Counted from the stretch's first letter, positions 1 through 8,384 are shown. The stretch is DNA of 8,384 bases from Coriobacteriia bacterium (GCA_030598125.1 JAUVQN010000058.1:1-8384); one strand, 5' to 3'. Translations and numbers: made by a program. The notes: generated by a model not told the origin, from the letters alone.

Positions 1-629
1 ACACGCGTGCTCGAGACCGGCACCATCTCGTCGATGAAACGCCCGTACATGGCCGCGGCGACGCGCGTGCAGTCCGTCGTCACGCCACCGACGACCTTGG
101 GGGTGTTCTTCGTCTGGAAGCGCTCGTTGCCCGGATCCACGCGCTCGGGACTGAAGGCGAGGAAGAAGTCCTCGCCGATGGAGAGCCCGGAATCTTCCAG
201 GATCGGGAGCAGGACCTCTTCGGTCGTGCCGGGATACGTGGTCGACTCGAGCGTCACCAGCATCCCCTCGTGCATGTGCGGCACGATCGAGCGGGCCGCC
301 GATTCGATGTAGGAGGTGTCGGGCTCCTTCATGTCGTCCAGCGGGCTGGGCACGCAGATGCAGACCACGTCCGCGGCGGCCAGCTCCGAGAAGTCCCCGG
401 TCGCGTGGATCAGCTCAGCTTCGACGAGCGGCCGGAGGCGTTCGTCGGGCACGTCCGCGATGTAGCTCGTGCCGCCGTTGAGCTGCTCGACCCTGCCGAG
501 GTCCACATCCACGCCGATCACGCGGCTGCCCGACTCGGCCATCTCGACCGCGAGCGGCAGTCCGACGTAGCCCAGCCCGATCACGCCCAAGACGGCGCTG
601 CCGTCGCCTATGCGGTCCTCGAGTCCCAA
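1..629 (-). CDS. UDP-sugar dehydrogenase, WbpA-like (UDP-N-acetylglucosamine 6-dehydrogenase family), 3' end cut by window edge
   Basis: The first 209 residues of a UDP-glucose/GDP-mannose dehydrogenase family enzyme are visible; the gene continues beyond position 1. These enzymes oxidise C6 of a UDP-sugar to a carboxylate using two NAD+, giving a uronic acid donor for surface polysaccharide. An N-terminal Rossmann fold begins with GVIGLGYVGLPLA (residues 15-27, dinucleotide glycines), followed by an acidic GVDVD turn (39-43), CVPSPLDDMKEPD (92-104), LESTTYPGTTEE (127-138) and SPERVDPGN (160-168). The ESTTYPGTTEE and SPERxDPGN wording resembles WbpA-type UDP-GlcNAc dehydrogenases more than UDP-glucose dehydrogenases, but substrate is not proven. 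The catalytic cysteine of the family lies in the missing part. The start is a TTG: it is the only good candidate between the in-frame stop at 669-671 and the Rossmann motif, and a GGGAGG lies 5 bases upstream. The gene follows fabZ by 39 bases, probably on the same transcript. Confidence 0.88.
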   Translation of the reverse strand, partial: MGLEDRIGDGSAVLGVIGLGYVGLPLAVEMAESGSRVIGVDVDLGRVEQLNGGTSYIADVPDERLRPLVEAELIHATGDFSELAAADVVCICVPSPLDDMKEPDTSYIESAARSIVPHMHEGMLVTLESTTYPGTTEEVLLPILEDSGLSIGEDFFLAFSPERVDPGNERFQTKNTPKVVGGVTTDCTRVAAAMYGRFIDEMVPVSSTR

Positions 630-634
630 GTGGT

Positions 635-640
635 CCTCCC
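635..640 (-). promoter_or_regulatory. Ribosome binding site supporting a TTG start
   Basis: On the minus strand GGGAGG is followed by 5 bases and then TTG at 629-627. No ATG or GTG lies in frame between the upstream stop and the conserved nucleotide-binding motif, so this site decides the start of the dehydrogenase gene. Confidence 0.6.
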
Positions 641-642
641 AC

Positions 643-661
643 GCGCCCGGGAGCCGGGCGC
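643..661 (-). other. Perfect GC-rich inverted repeat (RNA hairpin) between fabZ and the dehydrogenase gene
   Basis: Read on the minus strand, GCGCCCGG, a CTC loop and CCGGGCGC form an 8-bp perfect stem, extendable by one T-G pair. It starts 7 bases after the fabZ stop codon and ends 2 bases before the GGGAGG ribosome binding site of the next gene. There is no T-run after it, so a classical intrinsic terminator is unlikely. It could partly hide the ribosome binding site, stabilise the mRNA or attenuate transcription; which of these applies is inference. Confidence 0.55.
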
Positions 662-668
662 AACTGCG

Positions 669-1091
669 CTATCTTATGGCAAACCTGAGCTCACCGGAAC
701 ACGCGAGCTCATCGCCGACGGACGCCGTGCCCTCGCCGAACCCGATCGCGCCGCGCGTGCGGGTGATCTCGACCTCCAGCCGGAGCGTGTCGCCGGGCCG
801 TACCTCGCGCTTGAACCGTACCTTGTCGATGCCCGCGAAGAACGCCAGCTTCCCCTCGTTCTCCGGCTTCGACAGCAACGCGACGGCTCCGACCTGCGCC
901 ATCGCCTCCACGATGAGCACCCCGGGCATCACCGGATACTCGGGGAAGTGACCCCCGAAGAATGGTTCGTTCGCGGAGACGTTCTTGTAGCCGACGACCT
1001 TCGCGTCCCCATCCAGGTCCTCCACCGCATCCACCAGGAGGAACGGGTAGCGGTGCGGGATGATCCGCTTGATCGCGTCGATGTCGAGCAT
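669..1091 (-). CDS. fabZ: 3-hydroxyacyl-[acyl-carrier-protein] dehydratase FabZ
   Basis: A 140-residue protein of typical FabZ length. FabZ removes water from (3R)-hydroxyacyl-ACP to give trans-2-enoyl-ACP in the elongation cycle of type II fatty acid synthesis in the cytoplasm. It has a single hot-dog fold. The N-terminal PHRYPFLLVD signature is at residues 12-21, and the active-site stretch GGHFPEYPVMPG leads into the central helix with EAMAQ. The catalytic pair is His48 and Glu62, matching the family His/Glu dyad. The ATG start is supported by GAGGAGG 5 bases upstream and by the usual MLDI opening. It starts 23 bases after the murA stop, so the two genes are very likely co-transcribed. Pairing with murA and a UDP-sugar dehydrogenase gives the segment a cell-envelope theme. 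FabA is unlikely because of the short length and the FabZ-type motif wording. Confidence 0.95.
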   Translation of the reverse strand: MLDIDAIKRIIPHRYPFLLVDAVEDLDGDAKVVGYKNVSANEPFFGGHFPEYPVMPGVLIVEAMAQVGAVALLSKPENEGKLAFFAGIDKVRFKREVRPGDTLRLEVEITRTRGAIGFGEGTASVGDELACSGELRFAIR

Positions 1092-1114
1092 GTCGTCCTC
1101 CTCGAGTGTCGGTG

Positions 1115-2368
1115 TCAGGACTCGGCATACGCTACGTCGCCGCCGAGCGCCGAGAGCTTCTCGTCGAAGCGCTCGTAGCCCCGCTCGACGTGATGGGCCT
1201 CGGTCACCGTCGTCGTCCCCTCGGCGACTAGCCCTGCCAGCACGAGTGCGGCGCCGGCCCTCAGATCGGGACAGCGCACCGGCGCACCTGAGAGCTCGTC
1301 CACACCGCGGATGAGCGCGTGATGGCTCTCGATGGTCACGCGCGCGCCCATCCGATTGAGCTCGTCGGCGACGATGAACCGGTTCTCGAACACGTTCTCG
1401 GTGATGACGCTGTTTCCCTCAGCGATCGACAGCAACGCCATGAACTGCGGCTGCATGTCCGTGGGGAACCCGGGATACGGGAGCGTGGCCACGTCCGCGG
1501 GCGACACCGGTCCGGTGCGGGTCACGGTGACCGACTCCGGCGTCGTGCCGACCTCGGCCCCGGCCTGTTCGAGCTTGGTGAGCACCATGTCCAGGTAGGC
1601 CGGGTCGATGCCCTCGACGGTGACCGGACCGCCGGTCAGCGCGCCGCCTACGAGGAAGGTACCCGCCTCGATGCGGTCCCCGATGACCGCGTGGTCGGTC
1701 GGTGACAGCTCGCGGACCCCTTCGATCGAGATCGTGGGAGTTCCCGCACCCTCGATACGCCCGCCCATGGAGACGAGGAAGTCGGCGAGGTCTTGGATCT
1801 CCGGCTCTCGCGCGGCATTCTCTATCGTCGTCGTTCCCTCTGCGACGACGGCCGCCATGAGGATGTTCTCGGTCGCTCCGACGCTCGGGAAATCCAAGGT
1901 GAGCGGCGCCCCGATGAGCCCAGCGGTCGTAGCTTCGATGTAGCCGTGTCCCATGGAGATCTCGACGCCGAGCTCCTCGAGTCCGCGAATGTGCAGATCG
2001 ATCTTGCGCGAGCCGATGTTGCAGCCTCCGGGCATGGCCACGCGGGCATGTCCGGTGCGACCCAGGAGCGGCCCGAGCACGCTGATGGAGGCCCGCATGC
2101 GCGCGACCAGCTCGTAGGGCGCCTTGTCCGAAGCCAGCTCCGTGGTGTCGATGGCGAGCGTGTGATCGGTGCGGTCGACCCGGGCGCCGAGACCCTCGAG
2201 CACGCGTCGCATCGTGTGCATGTCGCTGATGTCGGGCACGTTCGAGATGCGCGTCACGCCTGGGGCGAGGATGGACGCCGCCATGAGCTTCAGGGCGGAG
2301 TTCTTCGCCCCTTCGACACGGACGGTCCCGGCGAGGCCCCCGCCACCGTTCACGACTATCGCTCGCAT
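1115..2368 (-). CDS. murA: UDP-N-acetylglucosamine 1-carboxyvinyltransferase MurA
   Basis: A 417-residue enolpyruvyl transferase, the usual length. It transfers enolpyruvate from PEP to the 3'-hydroxyl of UDP-GlcNAc, the first committed cytoplasmic step of peptidoglycan synthesis and the target of fosfomycin. The AKN substrate-binding motif has Lys22 and Asn23. The mobile loop MPGGCNIGSRKIDLHI carries Cys116, equivalent to E. coli Cys115, so the enzyme is predicted to be fosfomycin-sensitive at this residue. FPTDMQPQF contains Asp304 (the E. coli Asp305 position), and DLRAGAALVLAG and HHVERGYERFDEKL near the C-terminus carry the conserved arginines. The ATG was chosen because MRAIVVNGG is the normal MurA opening; the frame stays open far upstream through atpC, but that part is not MurA-like. 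The ribosome binding site is weak: a GGGGGG ends 12 bases before the ATG. The gene is separated from atpC by about 154 bases that hold a likely terminator and promoter. Confidence 0.96.
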   Translation of the reverse strand: MRAIVVNGGGGLAGTVRVEGAKNSALKLMAASILAPGVTRISNVPDISDMHTMRRVLEGLGARVDRTDHTLAIDTTELASDKAPYELVARMRASISVLGPLLGRTGHARVAMPGGCNIGSRKIDLHIRGLEELGVEISMGHGYIEATTAGLIGAPLTLDFPSVGATENILMAAVVAEGTTTIENAAREPEIQDLADFLVSMGGRIEGAGTPTISIEGVRELSPTDHAVIGDRIEAGTFLVGGALTGGPVTVEGIDPAYLDMVLTKLEQAGAEVGTTPESVTVTRTGPVSPADVATLPYPGFPTDMQPQFMALLSIAEGNSVITENVFENRFIVADELNRMGARVTIESHHALIRGVDELSGAPVRCPDLRAGAALVLAGLVAEGTTTVTEAHHVERGYERFDEKLSALGGDVAYAES

Positions 2369-2424
2369 CAGGAAGAGGCACCCCCCGCGACGGATCGCCG
2401 ACCGGCGTCGGTGTCGGCCCATCG

Positions 2425-2453
2425 AGCGTAGCCGAGGGCCGGAGCGCTTACAA
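2425..2453 (-). promoter_or_regulatory. Candidate sigma70-type promoter for murA-fabZ
   Basis: On the minus strand a TTGTAA (-35 like) at 2453-2448 is followed by a 17-base spacer and TACGCT (-10 like, TAnnnT) at 2430-2425. Transcription would begin near 2418, about 50 bases before the murA ATG. It lies just after the hairpin that could end the atp transcript. The match is moderate and no start site is known, so this is a suggestion. Confidence 0.35.
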
Positions 2454-2460
2454 CGAGCGT

Positions 2461-2484
2461 GGCGCGCCCCTGAGGGGTCGCGCC
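2461..2484 (-). terminator. Strong GC-rich hairpin downstream of atpC, possible terminator
   Basis: On the minus strand GGCGCG, a bulged A, CCCC, a TCA loop, GGGG and CGCGCC form a 10-bp stem with one bulge and a 3-base loop. It begins about 38 bases after the atpC stop codon. It is followed by ACGCTCGTTG rather than a T-run, so it is not a textbook intrinsic terminator. It may act as a U-less terminator, a pause site or a 3'-end stabiliser. It is the most stable-looking structure in the only gap longer than 100 bases (2369-2522). Apart from it and the putative promoter, nothing else was recognised in that gap. Confidence 0.5.
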
Positions 2485-2522
2485 GACGCGGGGGCTGCCG
2501 ATGGAGGGGGCGGACGGTCGGA

Positions 2523-2945
2523 TCAGTCGTCCTTGGATGCGATGGCCACCTGGATCTCGTGCCACTTGAGGTCGCGCTCCAGGCGGCCGTGCTCGTGTTC
2601 GCCGAGATCCTCGGCCACTTCGAGCTGCTTGCGGGCGAGATCGAGGCCTTTCTTCGCGCGCTCGACGTCGATCTGCGACGCGAGCGCCGCGTCGTCGGCG
2701 AGCACGATGACCTTGTCTTCGTGCACCTGGATGTAGCCGCCCGAGACGCCGATCCACTCGACCTCGTCAGGCTGGTCGCCGTGGCGGACGCGGATCTCTC
2801 CACAGTCGAGCACGCTGACGAGCGGCACGTGGAGCGGCAGGATGCCGACCTCCCCGTCGACCGTCGGTGCGACGACCATCGTGACCTCGTTGGTGTACAC
2901 CACCCGCTCGGGCGTGACCACCTCGCACAGGAGCGTGCGCGCCAT
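2523..2945 (-). CDS. atpC: F1Fo ATP synthase epsilon subunit
   Basis: A 140-residue epsilon subunit, the small rotor protein that joins gamma to the c-ring and can inhibit ATP hydrolysis. Residues 1 to about 85 form the beta-sandwich domain, including VTPERVVYTNEV (10-21), the GEVGILPLHVPLV stretch (31-43) and GVSGGYIQV (66-74). Residues from about 88 form the helical hairpin. The helical part begins IDVERA (residues 92-97), which agrees with the I/L-D-x-x-R-A motif reported for ATP-binding epsilon subunits such as that of Bacillus PS3. This raises the possibility of ATP-sensed regulation, but the second half of that motif is less well conserved here. The ATG is preceded by GGGAG 5 bases upstream, and the gene starts 18 bases after the atpD stop. 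It is the last gene of the atp cluster. Confidence 0.96.
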   Translation of the reverse strand: MARTLLCEVVTPERVVYTNEVTMVVAPTVDGEVGILPLHVPLVSVLDCGEIRVRHGDQPDEVEWIGVSGGYIQVHEDKVIVLADDAALASQIDVERAKKGLDLARKQLEVAEDLGEHEHGRLERDLKWHEIQVAIASKDD

Positions 2946-2963
2946 GAAGGCTCCCGCCTCTCC

Positions 2964-4373
<1,410 letters not shown>

Positions 4374-4400
4374 AGGTGCATCCTTCTCCTTCTCGGGCTC

Positions 4401-5285
4401 CTAGGCATCCTCGAGCGCAGCTGCCCCACCGACGATCTCCGCGATCTCGTTCGTGATCGCCGCTTGGCGGGCGCGGTTGTAGCTCCTGGTGAGCGTGGTG
4501 ATCATCTCGGACGCGTTGTCGGTGGCGGCCTTCATGGCCGTCCGTCTGGAGGCATGCTCCGAGGCGGCCGACTCCATGAGTGCGCGGTAGATGAGCGTCT
4601 CGACGTACGTGGGAAGCAGGTGGCCGAGCACGCTCTCGGCATCGGGCTCGAGCACGTACTCGGGCGTGAGGTCGAGGCCCTCCTCCGAGTCCTCCAACAC
4701 CCGCCGCGCTATCGGCAGCAGCTGGTGGAGCTCGGCTTTCTGATCCGCGACGCTCCGGAAGTGGTTGAAGATGACGTAGGCCGCGTCGAGCTCCTCGGCC
4801 TCGTAGGTCCGCGTCAGTCTGAGCGCGACGTCACGCGCGTCGTCGAACGTCGGACGGTCCGAGACATCCGTGTAGGACGCGAGCGGCTCCACACCCCGGT
4901 ACCTGAGGTAGCCCGTGGCCTTCTTGCCGATCGCGATGACGTCGACTTCAGCGCCGTTCGCGCGCTCCTCGGCGACGGCCTGCTCCATGAGGCGCAGGAT
5001 GTTGGCGTTGAAGCCGCCGCACAAGCCGCGATCCGACGTGATGACGACGAAGGCGACCCGCTCCCGCTTGCCGTGCTCCTCCAGGAGCGGGTGCGACGCC
5101 CCCTGCACGAAGCGGGCGACATTGCCGAGCACCTCCATCATCGAGAGCGCGTAGGGTCGCGCCGCCTCGATGGCGGCCTGGGCGCGCTTGATCTTCGCGG
5201 TGGCCACCATCTCCATCGTGCGCGTGATCTGACGCGTCGACCTGACGCTCTCTATCCGGTTCTTGATGTCGCGGAGGTTCGCCAT
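4401..5285 (-). CDS. atpG: F1Fo ATP synthase gamma subunit
   Basis: A 294-residue gamma subunit, the central shaft that turns inside the alpha3beta3 hexamer. The N-terminal helix carries IKNRIESVRSTRQITRTMEMV (residues 7-27), and the Rossmann-like middle contains ITSDRGLCGGFNANIL (82-97). The C-terminal helix ends with RQAAITNEIAEIVGGAAAL, the family signature; both termini form the coiled coil in the F1 axle. There is no plant-type redox cysteine insert. The ATG lies 10 bases after the atpA stop codon, with GCGGAG upstream that follows the atpA stop, so translation is probably coupled. An insert typical of chloroplast or cyanobacterial gamma is absent. Confidence 0.97.
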   Translation of the reverse strand: MANLRDIKNRIESVRSTRQITRTMEMVATAKIKRAQAAIEAARPYALSMMEVLGNVARFVQGASHPLLEEHGKRERVAFVVITSDRGLCGGFNANILRLMEQAVAEERANGAEVDVIAIGKKATGYLRYRGVEPLASYTDVSDRPTFDDARDVALRLTRTYEAEELDAAYVIFNHFRSVADQKAELHQLLPIARRVLEDSEEGLDLTPEYVLEPDAESVLGHLLPTYVETLIYRALMESAASEHASRRTAMKAATDNASEMITTLTRSYNRARQAAITNEIAEIVGGAAALEDA

Positions 5286-5295
5286 CCGGCTCCGC

Positions 5296-6817
<1,522 letters not shown>

Positions 6818-6825
<8 letters not shown>

Positions 6826-7384
6826 CCTGCGTGCCACCTCCGGACTCGGTTCGTGCGAGTGCGGCACGGGCCTCGCCGAGCTGCAGCGCGACGCTGCCGT
6901 CGAGGACCCTGCCGGCCACGTTGATGACGATGCCTCCGACGATGGACGGATCGACGCGCGCTCTCAGCGTGACCGGCCTGCCCAGCGCGCTCTCGAGCCT
7001 TCGCGAGAGAGACTCCCGCAGACGCTCGCCGAGCTCGACGGCGGTCGTCACATCCGCGACGACCATCCCGCGCTCCCGCTCGGATATCTCCCGGTAGTGA
7101 CGCTTGACGTCCTCGAGGAGCTCGAGCTTGCCGGTGTCCACGAGCAGCGTCACGGTGGAAAGGGCCTCGGCCGCGACCTCCTCGGCGAAGACCTCGCGCA
7201 GTATCTCGCGCTTCTTCTCCTCGGGCACCGTCGGCTCCGAGAGCGTGTCTCTGAGGCCCGCGTGGCCGCGGACGGCCGAGAGCGCGGTCTCGAGACCCTC
7301 GTCGGTCGCGTCGACCGAGTCGCTCAGGACCGCGAGGTCGAAGAGCGCCCGGGCGTGCGTGCGTGCGGCGTCGCTAGAGCTCAT
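6818..7384 (-). CDS. atpH: F1Fo ATP synthase delta subunit (OSCP family)
   Basis: A 188-residue delta subunit that caps the F1 head and ties it to the b stalk. The helical N-terminal domain runs to about residue 110 (ARALFDLAV near 12-20; EEKKREILREVF near 55-66). The C-terminal domain has the family signature DPSIVGGIVINVAGRVLDGS before the end. It is a stand-alone delta, not fused to b as in mycobacteria. A glycine-rich tail ends GGGTQGD. The ATG lies inside the last codons of atpF, with an 11-base overlap (ATGAGCTCTAG). The ribosome binding site is modest (GAGGTGGGAAG) and can pair into a short hairpin that abuts the start codon, suggesting dependence on translation of atpF. Confidence 0.96.
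6837..6841 (-). promoter_or_regulatory. Ribosome binding site favouring the GTG start of atpA
   Basis: GGAGG on the minus strand, inside the 3' end of atpH, is 11 bases from the GTG at 6825-6823. It is the only strong purine-rich site near the two possible starts; the upstream ATG at 6867 has only GGCGAGG close by. Confidence 0.5.
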
Positions 7385-7874
7385 CGAGGCTTCCCACCTC
7401 GGCGAGGTACTTCTCGATGAGCGCCTCGTGCTGCTCCCTCGAGAGCGTCTCGTCGATGATCTTGCCGGCGATCGCCACCGAGAGATCGGCGACGGAACCC
7501 TGCAGCTCGGCGACGGCGGCGCGCTTCTCCGCCTCGATCGCCTCGACGGCCTTCGTCTTGATCGCCTCGGCCTCTTCGTTGGCCTTGGCGATGATCTCGT
7601 CCTTCATGCCCTCGGCGACGGTCCGGCTCTGCTCGATGACGCGACCCGCGTCGGCGCGGGCCTCGGCCATCTGCGTCTTGTAGTCCTCCAGCAGCGCCTC
7701 GGCCTCCATGCGCGTCTCCTCCGCCTTCTCGAGTGACTCCTTGATGCGCTCGGAGCGCTCGGCGAGCATGTTCGTGATCGGCGGGAACGCGAACTTCCAC
7801 AGCACGAAGAAGAGCACGCCGAAGGAGATCAGCGCCACGAGCACTTCTGGCCATTGGGGCAGGATCGCTTCCAC
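7374..7874 (-). CDS. atpF: F1Fo ATP synthase b subunit
   Basis: A 166-residue b subunit forming the peripheral stalk. One membrane segment lies at about residues 9-30 (VLVALISFGVLFFVLWKF), followed by FPPITNMLAERSERIKESL, the typical start of the dimeric coiled coil. A long charged, alanine- and glutamate-rich helix runs to about 140, and the tail (KIIDETLSREQHEALIEKYL) is the delta-binding part. The start codon is GTG, with AAGGGAGG 5 bases upstream at 7880-7887; upstream in-frame alternatives were not seen. The gene starts 34 bases after atpE and its stop overlaps the atpH start. No second b' subunit is visible in the cluster. Confidence 0.96.
   Translation of the reverse strand: MEAILPQWPEVLVALISFGVLFFVLWKFAFPPITNMLAERSERIKESLEKAEETRMEAEALLEDYKTQMAEARADAGRVIEQSRTVAEGMKDEIIAKANEEAEAIKTKAVEAIEAEKRAAVAELQGSVADLSVAIAGKIIDETLSREQHEALIEKYLAEVGSLDEL
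7385..7401 (-). other. Small hairpin abutting the atpH start codon
   Basis: On the minus strand CGAGG, a 7-base loop TGGGAAG and CCTCG form a 5-bp stem that ends directly before the atpH ATG and includes part of its ribosome binding site. It lies within the atpF coding sequence, so ribosomes finishing atpF would melt it. The stem is short and could be chance. Confidence 0.3.
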
Positions 7875-7908
7875 GTCAGCCTCCCTTCAAAGCAGTCAGC
7901 GACGCGGG

Positions 7909-8130
7909 CTAGCCGCTCAGGATGAGCGCCAGCACGAAACCGAGGAGCGCGAGCGCCTCGGTGAATGCGATCGCGATGAACATGGTCGTCTGGACGCGGC
8001 CCGCCATCTCAGGCTGGCGCGCCATGGCCTCGAGGGCCTTGCCGCCCACGATGCCGATGCCGACGCCCGGCCCGATAGCCGCCAGGCCGTAGGCCAGGCC
8101 CGCACCGATTGCGTTCAGAGAGCCTTCCAC
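7909..8130 (-). CDS. atpE: F1Fo ATP synthase c subunit (proteolipid)
   Basis: A 73-residue two-helix hairpin that oligomerises into the membrane rotor ring. Helix 1 contains a glycine-rich packing motif (Gly20, 22, 24, 26, in IGPGVGIG), the polar loop is ARQPE (37-41), and helix 2 has the ion-binding Glu58 in FTEALALLG. At the position of the sodium-ligand Gln of Ilyobacter tartaricus (PGVGQG) there is Ile25, and Glu58 is followed by Ala rather than Ser, so the ring is predicted to carry protons. The start is GTG, with a strong AAGGAGG 7 bases upstream. The 75-base gap from atpB holds an RNA hairpin. High output of this gene is expected because the ring needs many copies per complex. Confidence 0.97.
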   Translation of the reverse strand: MEGSLNAIGAGLAYGLAAIGPGVGIGIVGGKALEAMARQPEMAGRVQTTMFIAIAFTEALALLGFVLALILSG

Positions 8131-8137
8131 GATTCGT

Positions 8138-8144
8138 CCTCCTT
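8138..8144 (-). promoter_or_regulatory. Strong ribosome binding site of atpE
   Basis: AAGGAGG on the minus strand is near-complementary to the 16S rRNA tail, with a 7-base spacer to the GTG start. It supports the GTG and suits the high level of c subunit needed. Confidence 0.7.
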
Positions 8145-8150
8145 GCCGTT

Positions 8151-8172
8151 GTCCGGTCGCGTCCGACCAGAC
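8151..8172 (-). other. RNA hairpin in the atpB-atpE intercistronic gap
   Basis: On the minus strand GTCTGGTCG, a GACG loop and CGACCGGAC form a 9-bp stem containing one G-T pair. It sits 6 bases upstream of the AAGGAGG site of atpE and is not followed by a T-run. A role in protecting a processed 5' end or in setting atpE translation is plausible by analogy with differential expression of atpE in other bacteria; that role is inference. Confidence 0.55.
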
Positions 8173-8205
8173 TCGCTTCCCTGTCGTCCGCCCGCTTCTC
8201 GTCTC

Positions 8206-8384
8206 CTAGTGCTCTGCCGCGTGTTCCGCGCCTGCGATGTACGCCGCCGTGAGGATGGCGAACACGTAGGCCTGGATGAACGCGACGAATACCTCGAACG
8301 CGTACATGAGCGTGAGCATCACGAACGAGAGTCCGCCGGAGAGGCTGGACACGATCGGTGCCTCGCCGAGGGCTTCGATCGCCA
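8206..8384 (-). CDS. atpB: F1Fo ATP synthase a subunit, C-terminal part only
   Basis: Only the last 58 codons and a TAG stop lie in the window; the gene starts beyond the right edge. The a subunit is the membrane stator that, with the c-ring, forms the two proton half-channels. The visible part covers the end of the last helices, with SFVMLTLMYAFEVFVAFIQA and YVFAILTAAYIAGAEH. The conserved Gln in FIQAYVF corresponds to the family position of E. coli Gln252. The essential Arg (E. coli Arg210) would lie upstream, out of view. The tail AEHAAEH is short and hydrophilic. Its place before atpE is the standard a-c-b-delta-alpha-gamma-beta-epsilon order. Confidence 0.93.
   Translation of the reverse strand, partial: AIEALGEAPIVSSLSGGLSFVMLTLMYAFEVFVAFIQAYVFAILTAAYIAGAEHAAEH

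Noticed and set aside
415..663. A minus-strand 82-codon frame overlapping the dehydrogenase start
   Set aside because: It is a different reading frame from the one encoding GVIGLGYVGLPLA and gives an Arg/Gly-rich peptide without family features.
270..1178. A 302-codon open frame on the plus strand opposite the dehydrogenase gene and fabZ
   Set aside because: Its composition is that of a reverse-strand shadow, and the opposite strand encodes conserved FabZ and dehydrogenase motifs throughout.
2369..2803. A 145-residue N-terminal extension of murA running back through atpC
   Set aside because: The frame happens to stay open, but the extra residues are Arg/Ser-rich and unlike MurA, while MRAIVVNGG is the standard MurA start and the upstream part overlaps a complete atpC.
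6826..6867. An ATG start for atpA 14 codons upstream of the chosen GTG
   Set aside because: It would overlap atpH by 50 bases, has no good ribosome binding site, and adds residues not usual at the AtpA N-terminus. It remains possible.

Overview
The window is a high-GC bacterial chromosome segment (GC well above 60 % by eye, not computed) in which every supported gene lies on the minus strand. Transcription therefore runs from position 8384 down to 1. It holds most of a standard F1Fo ATP synthase operon followed by three cell-envelope genes. The contents suggest a free-living or host-associated bacterium with high-GC Gram-positive affinities. A separate AtpF and AtpH (no mycobacterial-type b-delta fusion), murA directly after atpC, and a FabZ together fit an actinobacterial lineage such as Coriobacteriia or its relatives. 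That placement is an inference from gene order and sequence style, and a high-GC Firmicute cannot be excluded.

Layout in transcription order: atpB (a subunit, only the last 58 codons, cut by the right edge), atpE (c), atpF (b), atpH (delta), atpA (alpha), atpG (gamma), atpD (beta), atpC (epsilon). A gap of about 150 bases follows, with a strong GC-rich hairpin and a possible sigma70-type promoter. Then come murA (UDP-GlcNAc enolpyruvyl transferase), fabZ (3-hydroxyacyl-ACP dehydratase) and a 5' portion of a WbpA-like UDP-sugar dehydrogenase that runs off the left edge. Genes inside the atp cluster are separated by 10 to 75 bases or overlap by 8 to 11 bases, as in one polycistronic message.

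The atp genes encode the rotary machine: a and c form the proton path, b and delta the peripheral stalk, gamma and epsilon the central shaft, alpha and beta the catalytic hexamer. All signature motifs that fall within the window are present. The c subunit has proton-type rather than sodium-type ion-site residues. The three downstream genes share a cell-envelope theme: MurA opens peptidoglycan synthesis, FabZ works in fatty acid elongation, and the UDP-sugar dehydrogenase makes a nucleotide-activated uronic acid for surface polysaccharide.

No mobile element, CRISPR array, RNA gene, pseudogene or novel system was seen. The points worth a second look are small: RNA hairpins set just upstream of the ribosome binding sites of atpE and the dehydrogenase gene, a hairpin abutting the atpH start codon, the terminator/promoter arrangement between atpC and murA, and a few residue-level details in the ATP synthase subunits.
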